A DNA stretch of 42,172 bases from Victivallaceae bacterium (GTDB lineage: Bacteria; Verrucomicrobiota; Lentisphaeria; Victivallales; Victivallaceae). The stretch is from the NCBI GenBank assembly GCA_028691615.1, contig JAQUYX010000004.1, forward strand, positions 1 through 42,172, read 5' to 3'. Within the stretch, counting starts at the first letter, position 1. The number at the start of each line of letters is the position of its first letter. Shown here piece by piece: positions 17,084 to 23,764 of this stretch. Under the pieces are notes generated by a model that saw only the letters and a list, made by a program, of their open reading frames with translations, did not search any database and was not told the DNA's origin. The translations under genes were made by a program, and so were the position numbers.

Positions 17084-17233
17084 TCAACGAGCGATCTGCT
17101 GGTTTTCCCATGTCGTCGGACGATTCTGAGGAATCGGGGAGACTCCGGAGCGTTCCTGCGGGGAACATCCGCCGAGAAGGACGCCAAAGCTAACGAAAAG
17201 CATGAGCGCAATGCTCAAAATTACGATTTTCAT
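17084..17233 (-). CDS. Very small lipoprotein (49 residues)
   Basis: This short gene starts at ATG 17233, overlapping the stop of the 72-residue gene upstream as ATGA. It encodes a basic start (MKI), a hydrophobic stretch and the lipobox VLLGGC with Cys23 as the expected lipid-carrying residue. A short mature tail follows, rich in proline, asparagine and glutamine (SPIPQNRPTTWENQQIAR). The signal peptide, lipobox, translational coupling and operon position argue that it is real despite its size. The mature part is only 27 residues, so it may be a small outer-membrane or periplasmic accessory. I do not recognise a named family. Confidence 0.72.
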   Translation of the reverse strand: MKIVILSIALMLFVSFGVLLGGCSPQERSGVSPIPQNRPTTWENQQIAR

Positions 17234-17448
17234 TTGCTCGCCGGAGCCTCTGGTGCGGGCTTCTCCGCTTCCGTCGCTGTCGCAGCGGCAGGAGCTGAAG
17301 TCTCAACACTTTTTGCTTTTCCGAAACGCGCTTGGAGCGTTTCGAAGAGATTGTAATCTTTTATTTCCAACACCTGAAATGCCACCGCCGCAGCCAAAGC
17401 CAGCGCAGTCAGCGATGCCACCACAGCAACCAGTTTGGATGAATACAC
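17230..17448 (-). CDS. Small single-pass membrane protein with an Ala/Pro-rich tail (72 residues)
   Basis: The start is a GTG at 17448 with a strong GGAGG seven bases upstream. Residues 5-25 form one membrane helix (LVAVVASLTALALAAAVAF), then comes a short charged helix (QVLEIKDYNLFETLQARFGKA). The last 27 residues are low-complexity alanine, proline and glutamate. Such tails are often flexible periplasmic or cytoplasmic linkers. It follows the 410-residue coiled-coil gene by 20 bases and overlaps the 49-residue lipoprotein gene, so the three are probably translated as a unit. No family recognised. Confidence 0.75.
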   Translation of the reverse strand: MYSSKLVAVVASLTALALAAAVAFQVLEIKDYNLFETLQARFGKAKSVETSAPAAATATEAEKPAPEAPASK

Positions 17449-17468
17449 GTTATGCCTCCGGTACGGAA

Positions 17469-18701
17469 TTATTTCTTCAGAGCCTTCTTGACGCCCCCCG
17501 CAGGGGCAATGCAGACGGAATCCCCGACTTCAATCGGATTTTCCTTGTCGCCTTCCACAACCTCTGCTACAGAGTTGCCCGCCGTCACATCCGTGAGCTT
17601 GAGCCGACTGACGTATTTGACCTCCGGCGTGTCCATATTGCGCACGACCATGACTTCCATTCCAGATTTGAGCAGGGCACGAACTTTGTTCTTGCTGTTG
17701 CCGACGGTCTGTGCAACCACGGTCTCCTTGCCGATGTCAAGAACATAGAATCCATAACGGGTGTTGATGTAAAGCACTTTCCCGCGAACCGCGCGAAGCG
17801 CCTCCGGGCAGCCGTCGGTCCACAGTTCCGGAAGCGGTCCCTCCGGCAGTTTGAGAATCGTGCGAAGTTTTCCGATATCCTGATTCTGCTTGCCGACGGT
17901 GGTATTCAAATTGCGGATCTTCCCATCGCGGTCGGAGAGCTGGCGGGTAAGATTGCGGACCTTCTCCAGTTCGTTGCGATAGTTGCGTTCCGTCTGGATC
18001 ATCCGGTTGTTGAGGTTGTTCACACCCTGCGTAATCGTGTTGGCCGCGCCCATATAGCCGTTGTCGCTGAAATCCGGAGAGGAAACCCGAACCACACGTC
18101 CGATATTACGAAGCGTGTCCTGATAAACGGAGATTTGCTTGAGTTTGAAACGGATGCGGTTGTCAATCTGCTGAAAAACCGGCGCCGCATTGCCGGAGGC
18201 CAGATCGTTCTGGTTGACGCGCACTCCGAGAATGGAAGCGGAGCTGGAAATCCGGCGGATCAGATCGTCCCGGCGATCCCGGAACACTTTCGCCGCCGCC
18301 AAAACGTCCTTCGTGGCCGCGCCGTAATCGCTCATCGCGGTGAACTTCGGCTGCGCCGCAAGATTCTGCATCTGAATGATTGTGCCCAACTCATGGAGCG
18401 CCTGCGCCAATTCGTTGCGCTGCTGAACCATGCGCGCGGCCTGCTCATTGAGATTCTTCAAATTCTCGTCAAGCTGTCCGTAATTTTCGTGGTTCAGCAC
18501 GGTGGCTGCGTCCAGTTTTTTGGAAACTTGCGTATTGCTGTCTTTGTCCAGCGCGGCGGATGTCTCCTGAATTGCAACTGCTAATTTGTTCCATCCGCTG
18601 AGCATCTGCGCACGCTTCTCAAAGAGAAAAAAGCTGAATACCGCGCTGGCCGCCGCCAAAAGCAGAATAACCACGCTCAGAATAATGTTGACAATCTTCA
18701 T
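17469..18701 (-). CDS. Membrane-anchored coiled-coil protein with a C-terminal beta domain
   Basis: The 410-residue product has one N-terminal membrane helix (residues 5-27, NIILSVVILLLAAASAVFSF). A long helical region to about residue 290 has coiled-coil heptads, strongest at 65-105 and 230-285 (QTERNYRNELEKVRNLTRQL). The last 110 residues look like a small beta-barrel: GKVLYINTRYGFYVLDIGKE, then LLKSGMEVMVVRN, then VSRLKLTDV, SVAEVVEG and VGDSVCIA. This K-V-x-x-V-N-x-x-x-G-F-x-V-L-D-I-G pattern recurs in unnamed envelope proteins of planctomycetes and verrucomicrobia, as far as I recall. GAGGGAG lies upstream of ATG 18701, and it is the first gene of the operon ending in the heptosyltransferase. 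Molecular function unknown. Confidence 0.8.
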   Translation of the reverse strand: MKIVNIILSVVILLLAAASAVFSFFLFEKRAQMLSGWNKLAVAIQETSAALDKDSNTQVSKKLDAATVLNHENYGQLDENLKNLNEQAARMVQQRNELAQALHELGTIIQMQNLAAQPKFTAMSDYGAATKDVLAAAKVFRDRRDDLIRRISSSASILGVRVNQNDLASGNAAPVFQQIDNRIRFKLKQISVYQDTLRNIGRVVRVSSPDFSDNGYMGAANTITQGVNNLNNRMIQTERNYRNELEKVRNLTRQLSDRDGKIRNLNTTVGKQNQDIGKLRTILKLPEGPLPELWTDGCPEALRAVRGKVLYINTRYGFYVLDIGKETVVAQTVGNSKNKVRALLKSGMEVMVVRNMDTPEVKYVSRLKLTDVTAGNSVAEVVEGDKENPIEVGDSVCIAPAGGVKKALKK

Positions 18702-19061
18702 TGAACGCTCCCTCGCAAAGTATCCTTTATCATGTTTTCAAAAAAATAGCCAAAAATTCAAACCCGATCCTTGGGTATCATCTGCATGACTTCCAAGTGA
18801 CTGGGAAAAAACTTCTCTTCGAACGCCGCCGCACATTCTCCCGCGCCGCCCCGTTCTTTCGTTCAATTCTTCCCCGTGCGACAGTGACTCCTGCCGCAAT
18901 TCTACAACAACTGCTCTGAAATTAACACCGCTGTCCTATTTTTGCAAATCGTCTCGTCGCTTTTTTTATCTTTTTTTGCAAAAAAAGCTTTTTGGCGGGG
19001 ACTTTTGTCAGCGCCGTCTTTTGCCGACACTCGCCAAACGTCTCGCCGCAAATTTTTCTAC
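18702..19061. other. Gene-free stretch with a perfect 18-base AT palindrome
   Basis: This 360-base gap lies between trmB and the coiled-coil operon on the same strand. It must hold the end of the trmB transcript and the start of the next. I see no convincing open frame in it. At 18970-18987 CTTTTTTTGCAAAAAAAG is a perfect palindrome, with more T and A runs on either side, which may be part of a terminator or a bent region. The start-proximal part (18720-18765) is AT-rich and probably holds the promoter for the gene at 18701. Confidence 0.4.
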
Positions 19062-19679
19062 TCAATGCCCGATTGAAACCGGACGCGGCAAGGGACGAAC
19101 TGCCAGATGCCGTACCGTTTTGCCTTCTTCCAGCCAACGCATTTCAAAATCACTCTTCGTTTCCGTCAGCTCCGGCAGCATTTCCGGCGCCGATTCGAAA
19201 ATTCCCGATCGCTCCAACTGCTCAAGCACCGAATCAAAATACGGTTCATCGTCGCTGGAAAAATGAAAAATTCCCGTTCCCGGCTTCAAAATTCGATGCA
19301 GCTGGGAGAGAAAATCCGCCGTCACTAGCCGGTGTCCCCGGTGTCGATCTTTCGGCCACGGATCCGGACACAGAATGTGTACCACATCCAGCGCACCGTC
19401 GGGAAGCATCCGGGATACCAGCGTCCGCGCCTCCACCCGCAACACTTCCAGATTCGCCAAGTTGCGGCGATTGCGTTTTTTGACCACTTTACGCAGACGG
19501 CCGATCATCACGTCCGCCGCCAGAATCATCCGCTCCGGGTGCTTCTCCGCGCGCGACAATGCGTAAGAGCCTGCGCCGCACCCCAGATCCAGCTCCGCCG
19601 GACTGCTTCGGTCAATCGCGTACAGCGCATAGACCCCGGTCAGAATATGCATCTGAAAATCTTCTTCAAACTGGTACAT
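19062..19679 (-). CDS. trmB: tRNA (guanine-N7-)-methyltransferase
   Basis: TrmB methylates G46 in the variable loop of tRNAs, using SAM. The 205-residue product has the SAM-binding motif ELDLGCGAGSYAL near residue 39, the acidic end of strand 2 (LAADVMIGRLRKV), and the family signature CPDPWPKDRHRGHRLV around residue 115. FHFSSDDEPYF follows. ATG 19679 is preceded by AGAGGA and gives the normal short N-terminus; an earlier in-frame ATG would run into the preceding methyltransferase gene. It is the third gene of the PurN-like/PmtA-like/trmB group. Confidence 0.93.
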   Translation of the reverse strand: MYQFEEDFQMHILTGVYALYAIDRSSPAELDLGCGAGSYALSRAEKHPERMILAADVMIGRLRKVVKKRNRRNLANLEVLRVEARTLVSRMLPDGALDVVHILCPDPWPKDRHRGHRLVTADFLSQLHRILKPGTGIFHFSSDDEPYFDSVLEQLERSGIFESAPEMLPELTETKSDFEMRWLEEGKTVRHLAVRPLPRPVSIGH

Positions 19680-19698
19680 GAATGGGGGATTCCTCTGC

Positions 19699-20298
19699 TC
19701 AATTCGTTTTGCGGCATCGATAGACAAAGGCAGGCGGGAAGTTCCGCCAGACAATCGGACTGGCCTGCACATCATCGAACAACTCGTTCAGCCTTCGGCG
19801 AAACCGCTGCGCTTTGGGAAGCAAAGCACTCTGAAGATAGGCAAATGTACAGAATGTCCCCTCCTCCGCCAGATTATCGTAGACCGCAGTCAAAATCGAA
19901 TCCTGCAACGCGCCCGGGAAAACCGCCCAAGGCAGCCCGCTGATGATCACATCGGCCCGTTTAAGATGATTTTCCCTCAACGCCTCCCCGATCGCCTCCG
20001 CACTCTGATTGCGGAAGTATTGCGCGCCAAACCTGCTGCACAACTGTCCGTACAGCCGCGTGTCCAGTTCAAACGCCAGAAAGTCCGTGGCGGCTTGCTT
20101 CTTCTTTAGAATTTCCGCCGTGAACACTCCCGTTCCCGGCCCCAGCTCCACAATCACCTTCGCCGACTCCAGCTTCGCCTCCGACGTGATGACCCGGCAG
20201 AGCGCCGGAGAGGATGGACAAACCGCGCCGACTTTGGTCGGATGTCGGAGAAATGCTTTCAACAATGCTCCCGTCTGCGTAGAGGTGCTTCCGGTCAT
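19699..20298 (-). CDS. SAM-dependent methyltransferase, phospholipid N-methyltransferase (PmtA)-like
   Basis: The 199-residue protein has a class I SAM-binding fold with motif I VIVELGPGTGVFTAEIL and motif II DFLAFELDTRLYG. The opening FLRHPTKVGAVCPSSPALC and the motif ADVIISGLPWAVFP resemble the PmtA/LigN-like group, which methylates the head group of phosphatidylethanolamine, and more distantly the rRNA dimethylase KsgA. Substrate is inferred. The start overlaps the stop of the PurN-like gene by one base (TAATG), with GGAGGAAGAGG in the end of that gene as ribosome site, so translation is coupled. trmB follows 19 bases on. Confidence 0.75.
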   Translation of the reverse strand: MTGSTSTQTGALLKAFLRHPTKVGAVCPSSPALCRVITSEAKLESAKVIVELGPGTGVFTAEILKKKQAATDFLAFELDTRLYGQLCSRFGAQYFRNQSAEAIGEALRENHLKRADVIISGLPWAVFPGALQDSILTAVYDNLAEEGTFCTFAYLQSALLPKAQRFRRRLNELFDDVQASPIVWRNFPPAFVYRCRKTN

Positions 20299-21170
20299 TA
20301 TGCCTCTTCCTCCATCGGATGTTCCAGTCCGCGCGGGCCGTATTCGACGGTGCGCACCTTCGAGAAACCATTGCGGGTGCGGAAGTAGAGATCGTCCGAC
20401 TCCCGTGCGTAATCCCCGGCTGCGAAATGTTCGACGGTGGCCGGAAAGACCACATGATCTCCCGCGTATTTGAGTTTCTCCAACGACGCGGCCGCCACCT
20501 GGCTGAGCAAGTCGCCGGTCAATTTGCCGGGAACCGACCGCCAATCGATTCCCGCGACAACTTCCTCCGGCGGAAAGCCGAGCCAGTCGGGTTTGACCGG
20601 CGTCGAAATCCCCAGAACCAATCCCCCGTCCACATCGTTGGCGCCCCGGCACGGCTGCGCCAGAATGACGCTGCTGCGCAGCCCCTTGTCCCCGTTCAGC
20701 AGCAAAGCGCGCTTGACCGGAAGGTGGTGCAGTCCCGCCAGAATCCGAACTCCGTCGATTTCACAGGTCAAATCGCCCGGATGGACGTTCAGACAGGGAA
20801 AATCCGCGACGATATTGCTCAACGGCACGAAGCCGGCAAGAATGCCGAAGTCCACATGGTACGGCGCAATGATTTCCCGCAACGTATCCGTCCATTGATC
20901 GCGCAACTGCCACGCCTTGTCGCTGGTGAGCGCGATCGACTTGAGGCCGTGATCCCGATAGAGTTTGCGGATGTCGCAGAGTGCGAAAGGCAGATGAAAT
21001 CGTTCGGCAATGGCTTGTGCGTTGCATTCCGCCCGGTCGCTGACAATCAGAACCGGATCCCAGTTGCGCGTGGCCGATTCCAGCAGTTTTTCCGCGTTGG
21101 TGCCGCTGCCGCTGATGAAAATGACTGCGCGCGCCGATTTGCCCGGACGCGGTTCGTACAATAATCTCAT
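20298..21170 (-). CDS. Formyltransferase-family protein, PurN-like with a C-terminal extension
   Basis: PurN transfers a formyl group from 10-formyl-tetrahydrofolate to glycinamide ribonucleotide in purine synthesis. The 290-residue product has the phosphate-loop motif FISGSGTNAEKLLE near residue 18, the folate-side motif LNVHPGDL with the catalytic Asn and His, and a later VDGGLVLG that fits the catalytic aspartate region. True PurN is near 190-215 residues. Here an extra segment of 80-90 residues follows, rich in charged residues and ending in EEEA, and a longer insert precedes the LNVHP motif. The acceptor could therefore be glycinamide ribonucleotide or another amine. ATG 21170 has a weak ribosome site (GGATTGG). 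It heads the three-gene unit ending with trmB. Confidence 0.72.
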   Translation of the reverse strand: MRLLYEPRPGKSARAVIFISGSGTNAEKLLESATRNWDPVLIVSDRAECNAQAIAERFHLPFALCDIRKLYRDHGLKSIALTSDKAWQLRDQWTDTLREIIAPYHVDFGILAGFVPLSNIVADFPCLNVHPGDLTCEIDGVRILAGLHHLPVKRALLLNGDKGLRSSVILAQPCRGANDVDGGLVLGISTPVKPDWLGFPPEEVVAGIDWRSVPGKLTGDLLSQVAAASLEKLKYAGDHVVFPATVEHFAAGDYARESDDLYFRTRNGFSKVRTVEYGPRGLEHPMEEEA

Positions 21171-21217
21171 GTCCAATCCGAACTGCTTTGTTTTTGAAAA
21201 AATGATATCAATTTTAA

Positions 21218-21247
21218 TAATATACCGCGCTTTTGGTCGTTTGTCCA
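21218..21247 (-). promoter_or_regulatory. Promoter of the PurN-like/PmtA-like/trmB operon
   Basis: On the minus strand TGGACA (21247-21242) and TATATT (21224-21219) are 17 bases apart, which fits a housekeeping promoter. The -10 is about 48 bases before the start at 21170. It lies between rpe and the PurN-like gene, so these are probably separate transcription units. Confidence 0.65.
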
Positions 21248-21276
21248 CCAAATGCCATTGTTTTTCCGCGGATTTT

Positions 21277-21960
21277 TTAGCGTAACACTTTGATTCCGTG
21301 TTCGATTCCGAGTTTATTCCGGAATACGCTGCTGCCGGCGACCAGAATATTCGCGCCCGCCTGTTTGACCACCGGCGCGGTTTTTTCGTCGATTCCACCG
21401 TCCACTTCCAGATGCACCGCCAGATTGCGCCGTTTGATTTCCTTGCGAAATTCGCTCAATTTCACGGCCTGATCGGCCAGAAAGGACTGGCCGCCGAACC
21501 CCGGTTCGACGGTCATGACCAGCACCAGATCCACTAGATCAAGCAGGTCAAAGAGTTTCTCCGCCGGAGTCGCCGGCTTGAGAGAAATTCCAACCGTGCA
21601 ACCCAGCGAACGGATCTTGGCGATTACCTCGCGCGGATCGTTGTTGGACTCCCAGTGAAATGTGATGTGGTCGGCCCCCGCCTTGGCAAAATCCTCCGCA
21701 TATTTCAGCGGATCCTCGATCATCAAATGCGCATCGAAAAGCAGATTCATATGCCGTGCGCGCAGATTCGAAATCACCACGCTCCCGAAGGAGAGATTCG
21801 GCACCAGATGCCCGTCCATCACATCCAGATGCAAGAGCTCCGCTCCCGCGCGCGCAATATCATCAACTTGCGTATCCAAGGAACCAAAATCCGCCGCCAG
21901 CAGAGAGGGGCTGATCAACAAACGCTCCGTGGAGTAATCTTTGAGATTCCTGCTTGTCAT
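21277..21960 (-). CDS. rpe: Ribulose-phosphate 3-epimerase
   Basis: Rpe interconverts ribulose-5-phosphate and xylulose-5-phosphate in the pentose phosphate pathway. The 227-residue product has the TIM-barrel signatures ISPSLLAADFGSL, LHLDVMDGHLVPNLSFG with the metal-binding His and Asp, FDAHLMIEDP, MTVEPGFGGQSFL and LEVDGGIDEKTA with the second catalytic aspartate, and ends in the phosphate-binding AGSSVFR. The start at 21960 overlaps the fmt stop as ATGA; an ATG two codons earlier is equally usable given GGAAGGG upstream. With RpiB in the fusion gene at 2938, both ribulose-5-phosphate interconverting enzymes are in this window. Confidence 0.96.
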   Translation of the reverse strand: MTSRNLKDYSTERLLISPSLLAADFGSLDTQVDDIARAGAELLHLDVMDGHLVPNLSFGSVVISNLRARHMNLLFDAHLMIEDPLKYAEDFAKAGADHITFHWESNNDPREVIAKIRSLGCTVGISLKPATPAEKLFDLLDLVDLVLVMTVEPGFGGQSFLADQAVKLSEFRKEIKRRNLAVHLEVDGGIDEKTAPVVKQAGANILVAGSSVFRNKLGIEHGIKVLR

Positions 21961-22949
21961 GTGCATTCGTTCCCTTCCGTTTCGATGACCCGGAGCATGC
22001 CGCGCTCTTCCTTGGGCCAGCCGTTGAGAAAATCTTTCACCGGCATTGGTTTTTTGCCTGCCGGGGCCACTTCCAGAAGCGCCAGAACCGCGTCGCCGCA
22101 GGCAATTCGGATTTCGCCGGGATTCGCCGATGGCAGCCGGTCGCCCGGCTTCGCGTCGGCGGGACGATCCGCGATGACCGCCGCGCGGCGGATGGTCAGC
22201 GCAATCTGCTTGCGTGCCGTCCCCAGCGTGCAGAAGGCGCCCGGCCAAGGCCGGTATGCCCGGGTCATTGCCTCAATCTGTGCGGCGCTTGCCTCCCAAT
22301 GAATCCGTCCGTCCGCCTTGTGCACCTTGGTGCATACGGTTGCTCTTTGCGCATCCTGCGGGACGGCGCAGAGCGTGCCGGAGGCGATTTGAGAAAGCAC
22401 TTCGGGCAGATGCTCCGCGGCGAGAAGTCCCAGCGCGGTTTCCAAGGTGTCCGCGTATTCGTCGCCGCGCAGTTCGCGTTCGATGGTGCGAAAGACCGGA
22501 CCGCTGTCCAGTCCTTTTGCCATTTGCATGAAAGTCACTCCGGTGACCGGATCGCGGGCGAGCAGCGCGCTGGTGATCGGAGACGCTCCCCGGTAGCGTG
22601 GCAGCAGCGAGGCGTGCACATTGATGCAGCCGAAACGGGGCAATTGCAGGATCGGAGCTTTGAGCAGCTGTCCGAAAGAGATGAGCACGATGAAATCCAG
22701 ATCCATTGCGGCGAGCCGGGCGATGAAATCGGGGTCGTTGACGCTGTGCGGTTTATCGGAAAGAATCCCCATTTTTTCAGCCGCCTGCGCCAGCGGGGTG
22801 GGGGTGATGGCGCATTTGCGTCCTGCGGGGCGGTCGGGCTGGCTGCCGACGCCGGAAAGCTCCACGAAATCGCATGCGTTTCGCAGAACGCTCAGCGACG
22901 GAACTGCGATGGCTCCTGAGCCTAAAAAATATACTTTCAGTCGTTTCAA
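21957..22949 (-). CDS. fmt: Methionyl-tRNA formyltransferase
   Basis: Fmt formylates initiator Met-tRNA with 10-formyl-tetrahydrofolate. The 330-residue product has the N-terminal formyltransferase domain with VYFLGSGAIAVPSL, the folate/catalytic block CINVHASLLPRYRGASPI containing Asn and His, and LDSGPVF with the catalytic aspartate. The C-terminal OB-like domain starts near residue 205 (IHWEASAAQIEAMTRAYRPWPGAF). I choose a TTG start at 22949, six bases after GGAG, giving MKRLKVYFLGSG; the next in-frame ATG lies about 170 bases upstream, beyond the promoter. It is followed directly by rpe. Confidence 0.95.
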   Translation of the reverse strand: MKRLKVYFLGSGAIAVPSLSVLRNACDFVELSGVGSQPDRPAGRKCAITPTPLAQAAEKMGILSDKPHSVNDPDFIARLAAMDLDFIVLISFGQLLKAPILQLPRFGCINVHASLLPRYRGASPITSALLARDPVTGVTFMQMAKGLDSGPVFRTIERELRGDEYADTLETALGLLAAEHLPEVLSQIASGTLCAVPQDAQRATVCTKVHKADGRIHWEASAAQIEAMTRAYRPWPGAFCTLGTARKQIALTIRRAAVIADRPADAKPGDRLPSANPGEIRIACGDAVLALLEVAPAGKKPMPVKDFLNGWPKEERGMLRVIETEGNECT

Positions 22950-22987
22950 GATAAGCTCCGAACTGCGATTTTCAACTTTTTGCCCGG

Positions 22988-23017
22988 TAATATAACCGTT
23001 CAATCTGTTTTTTACAA
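22988..23017 (-). promoter_or_regulatory. Promoter of the fmt-rpe operon
   Basis: On the minus strand TTGTAA (23017-23012) and TATATT (22994-22989) are 17 bases apart, ending about 39 bases before the TTG start. The -10 context GGTTATATTAC is shared with the topA promoter. Confidence 0.7.
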
Positions 23018-23138
23018 GGTTCTTCTCCGCCGGAAAAAGCAAAACCTCCGCGTGGGGGGATGGAACAGTCCCGCCGGGTGGAAATTTTAAGAAGCGTTGG
23101 CGCGTCAAGGAAAAACCCATTTCTTTCCGTCAAAGTTC

Positions 23139-23167
23139 TTGAAATTTTGGGAAACGGAGGCTATTAT
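23139..23167 (+). promoter_or_regulatory. Promoter of the membrane-kinase operon
   Basis: TTGAAA (23139-23144) and TATTAT (23162-23167) are 17 bases apart, and the -10 lies about 54 bases before the start at 23222. It faces away from the fmt promoter, so the 22950-23221 gap is a divergent promoter region with no gene of its own. Confidence 0.65.
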
Positions 23168-23221
23168 ATGGAATGTTTGCCATATTGTCAAGGTCGTTTT
23201 CTTAATCAGGAGTGGTCAAAG

Positions 23222-23761
23222 ATGAAATCTGCCGCCTTCGTCAAAGTCTTTCTGCCGGCGCTCATTGCCTTCGCCGCCGCCGTGTTTGTATTGAACTACT
23301 ATTATGACAACAACGAATTTTTCCGCAATATCTTTGCGCAGCAGCCCGCCGCGTCCATGGAGGTCGGGTCCGCCGCCGCCGCGGTCGCCGCAGCCCAACA
23401 GCAGAGCGATATGCTCGTGCTCTCCGGGAGAATTTCCATGTTTTCCTGCGCATTCATCACATTCCTTCAGATTCTCGCCTTTCTCGCCGCGGCGTATGTG
23501 CGGCACGGGATTCTCAAGGACAGCTGCTCTCCGGCGGCCAAACTTAAAAAACTGGAAAACGCCGACATCTTCTTCGATCTGCCGCTTTATCTGGGGCTGT
23601 TCGGCTCGGTCACGGCGTTTCTGCTGATTAATTTCTGCCCGCAAAGCAGCAAGATCATCGCGTATTCTTCGACGATGATCGGAATTATTTTCAGCGTGGT
23701 TCTGCGTCTTGCCCTGCTCTATCCGGCGCGGCGCAACCTGCTTCAGGCCAAGGGGGAATAA
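23222..23761 (+). CDS. Four-helix membrane protein with a TolQ/ExbB/MotA-like core
   Basis: The 179-residue protein has about four membrane helices: residues 6-26, 68-92, 118-138 and 143-165. The last two resemble the pore helices of TolQ/ExbB/MotA proteins: PLYLGLFGSVTAFLLI parallels the family's P-x-x-GLLGTV-x-G helix, and AYSSTMIGIIFSVVLRLAL parallels the A-L-x-x-T-x-x-G-L-x-x-A-I-P helix. The large cytoplasmic loop of MotA is missing. An Ala/Gln-rich linker (44-64) lies between helices one and two. Family members form proton or sodium channels that power mechanical work. The similarity is read by eye and is weak, so function is a hypothesis. GGAG precedes ATG 23222, and the coiled-coil gene starts 3 bases after the stop. 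Confidence 0.7.
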   Translation: MKSAAFVKVFLPALIAFAAAVFVLNYYYDNNEFFRNIFAQQPAASMEVGSAAAAVAAAQQQSDMLVLSGRISMFSCAFITFLQILAFLAAAYVRHGILKDSCSPAAKLKKLENADIFFDLPLYLGLFGSVTAFLLINFCPQSSKIIAYSSTMIGIIFSVVLRLALLYPARRNLLQAKGE

Positions 23762-23764
23762 CAA

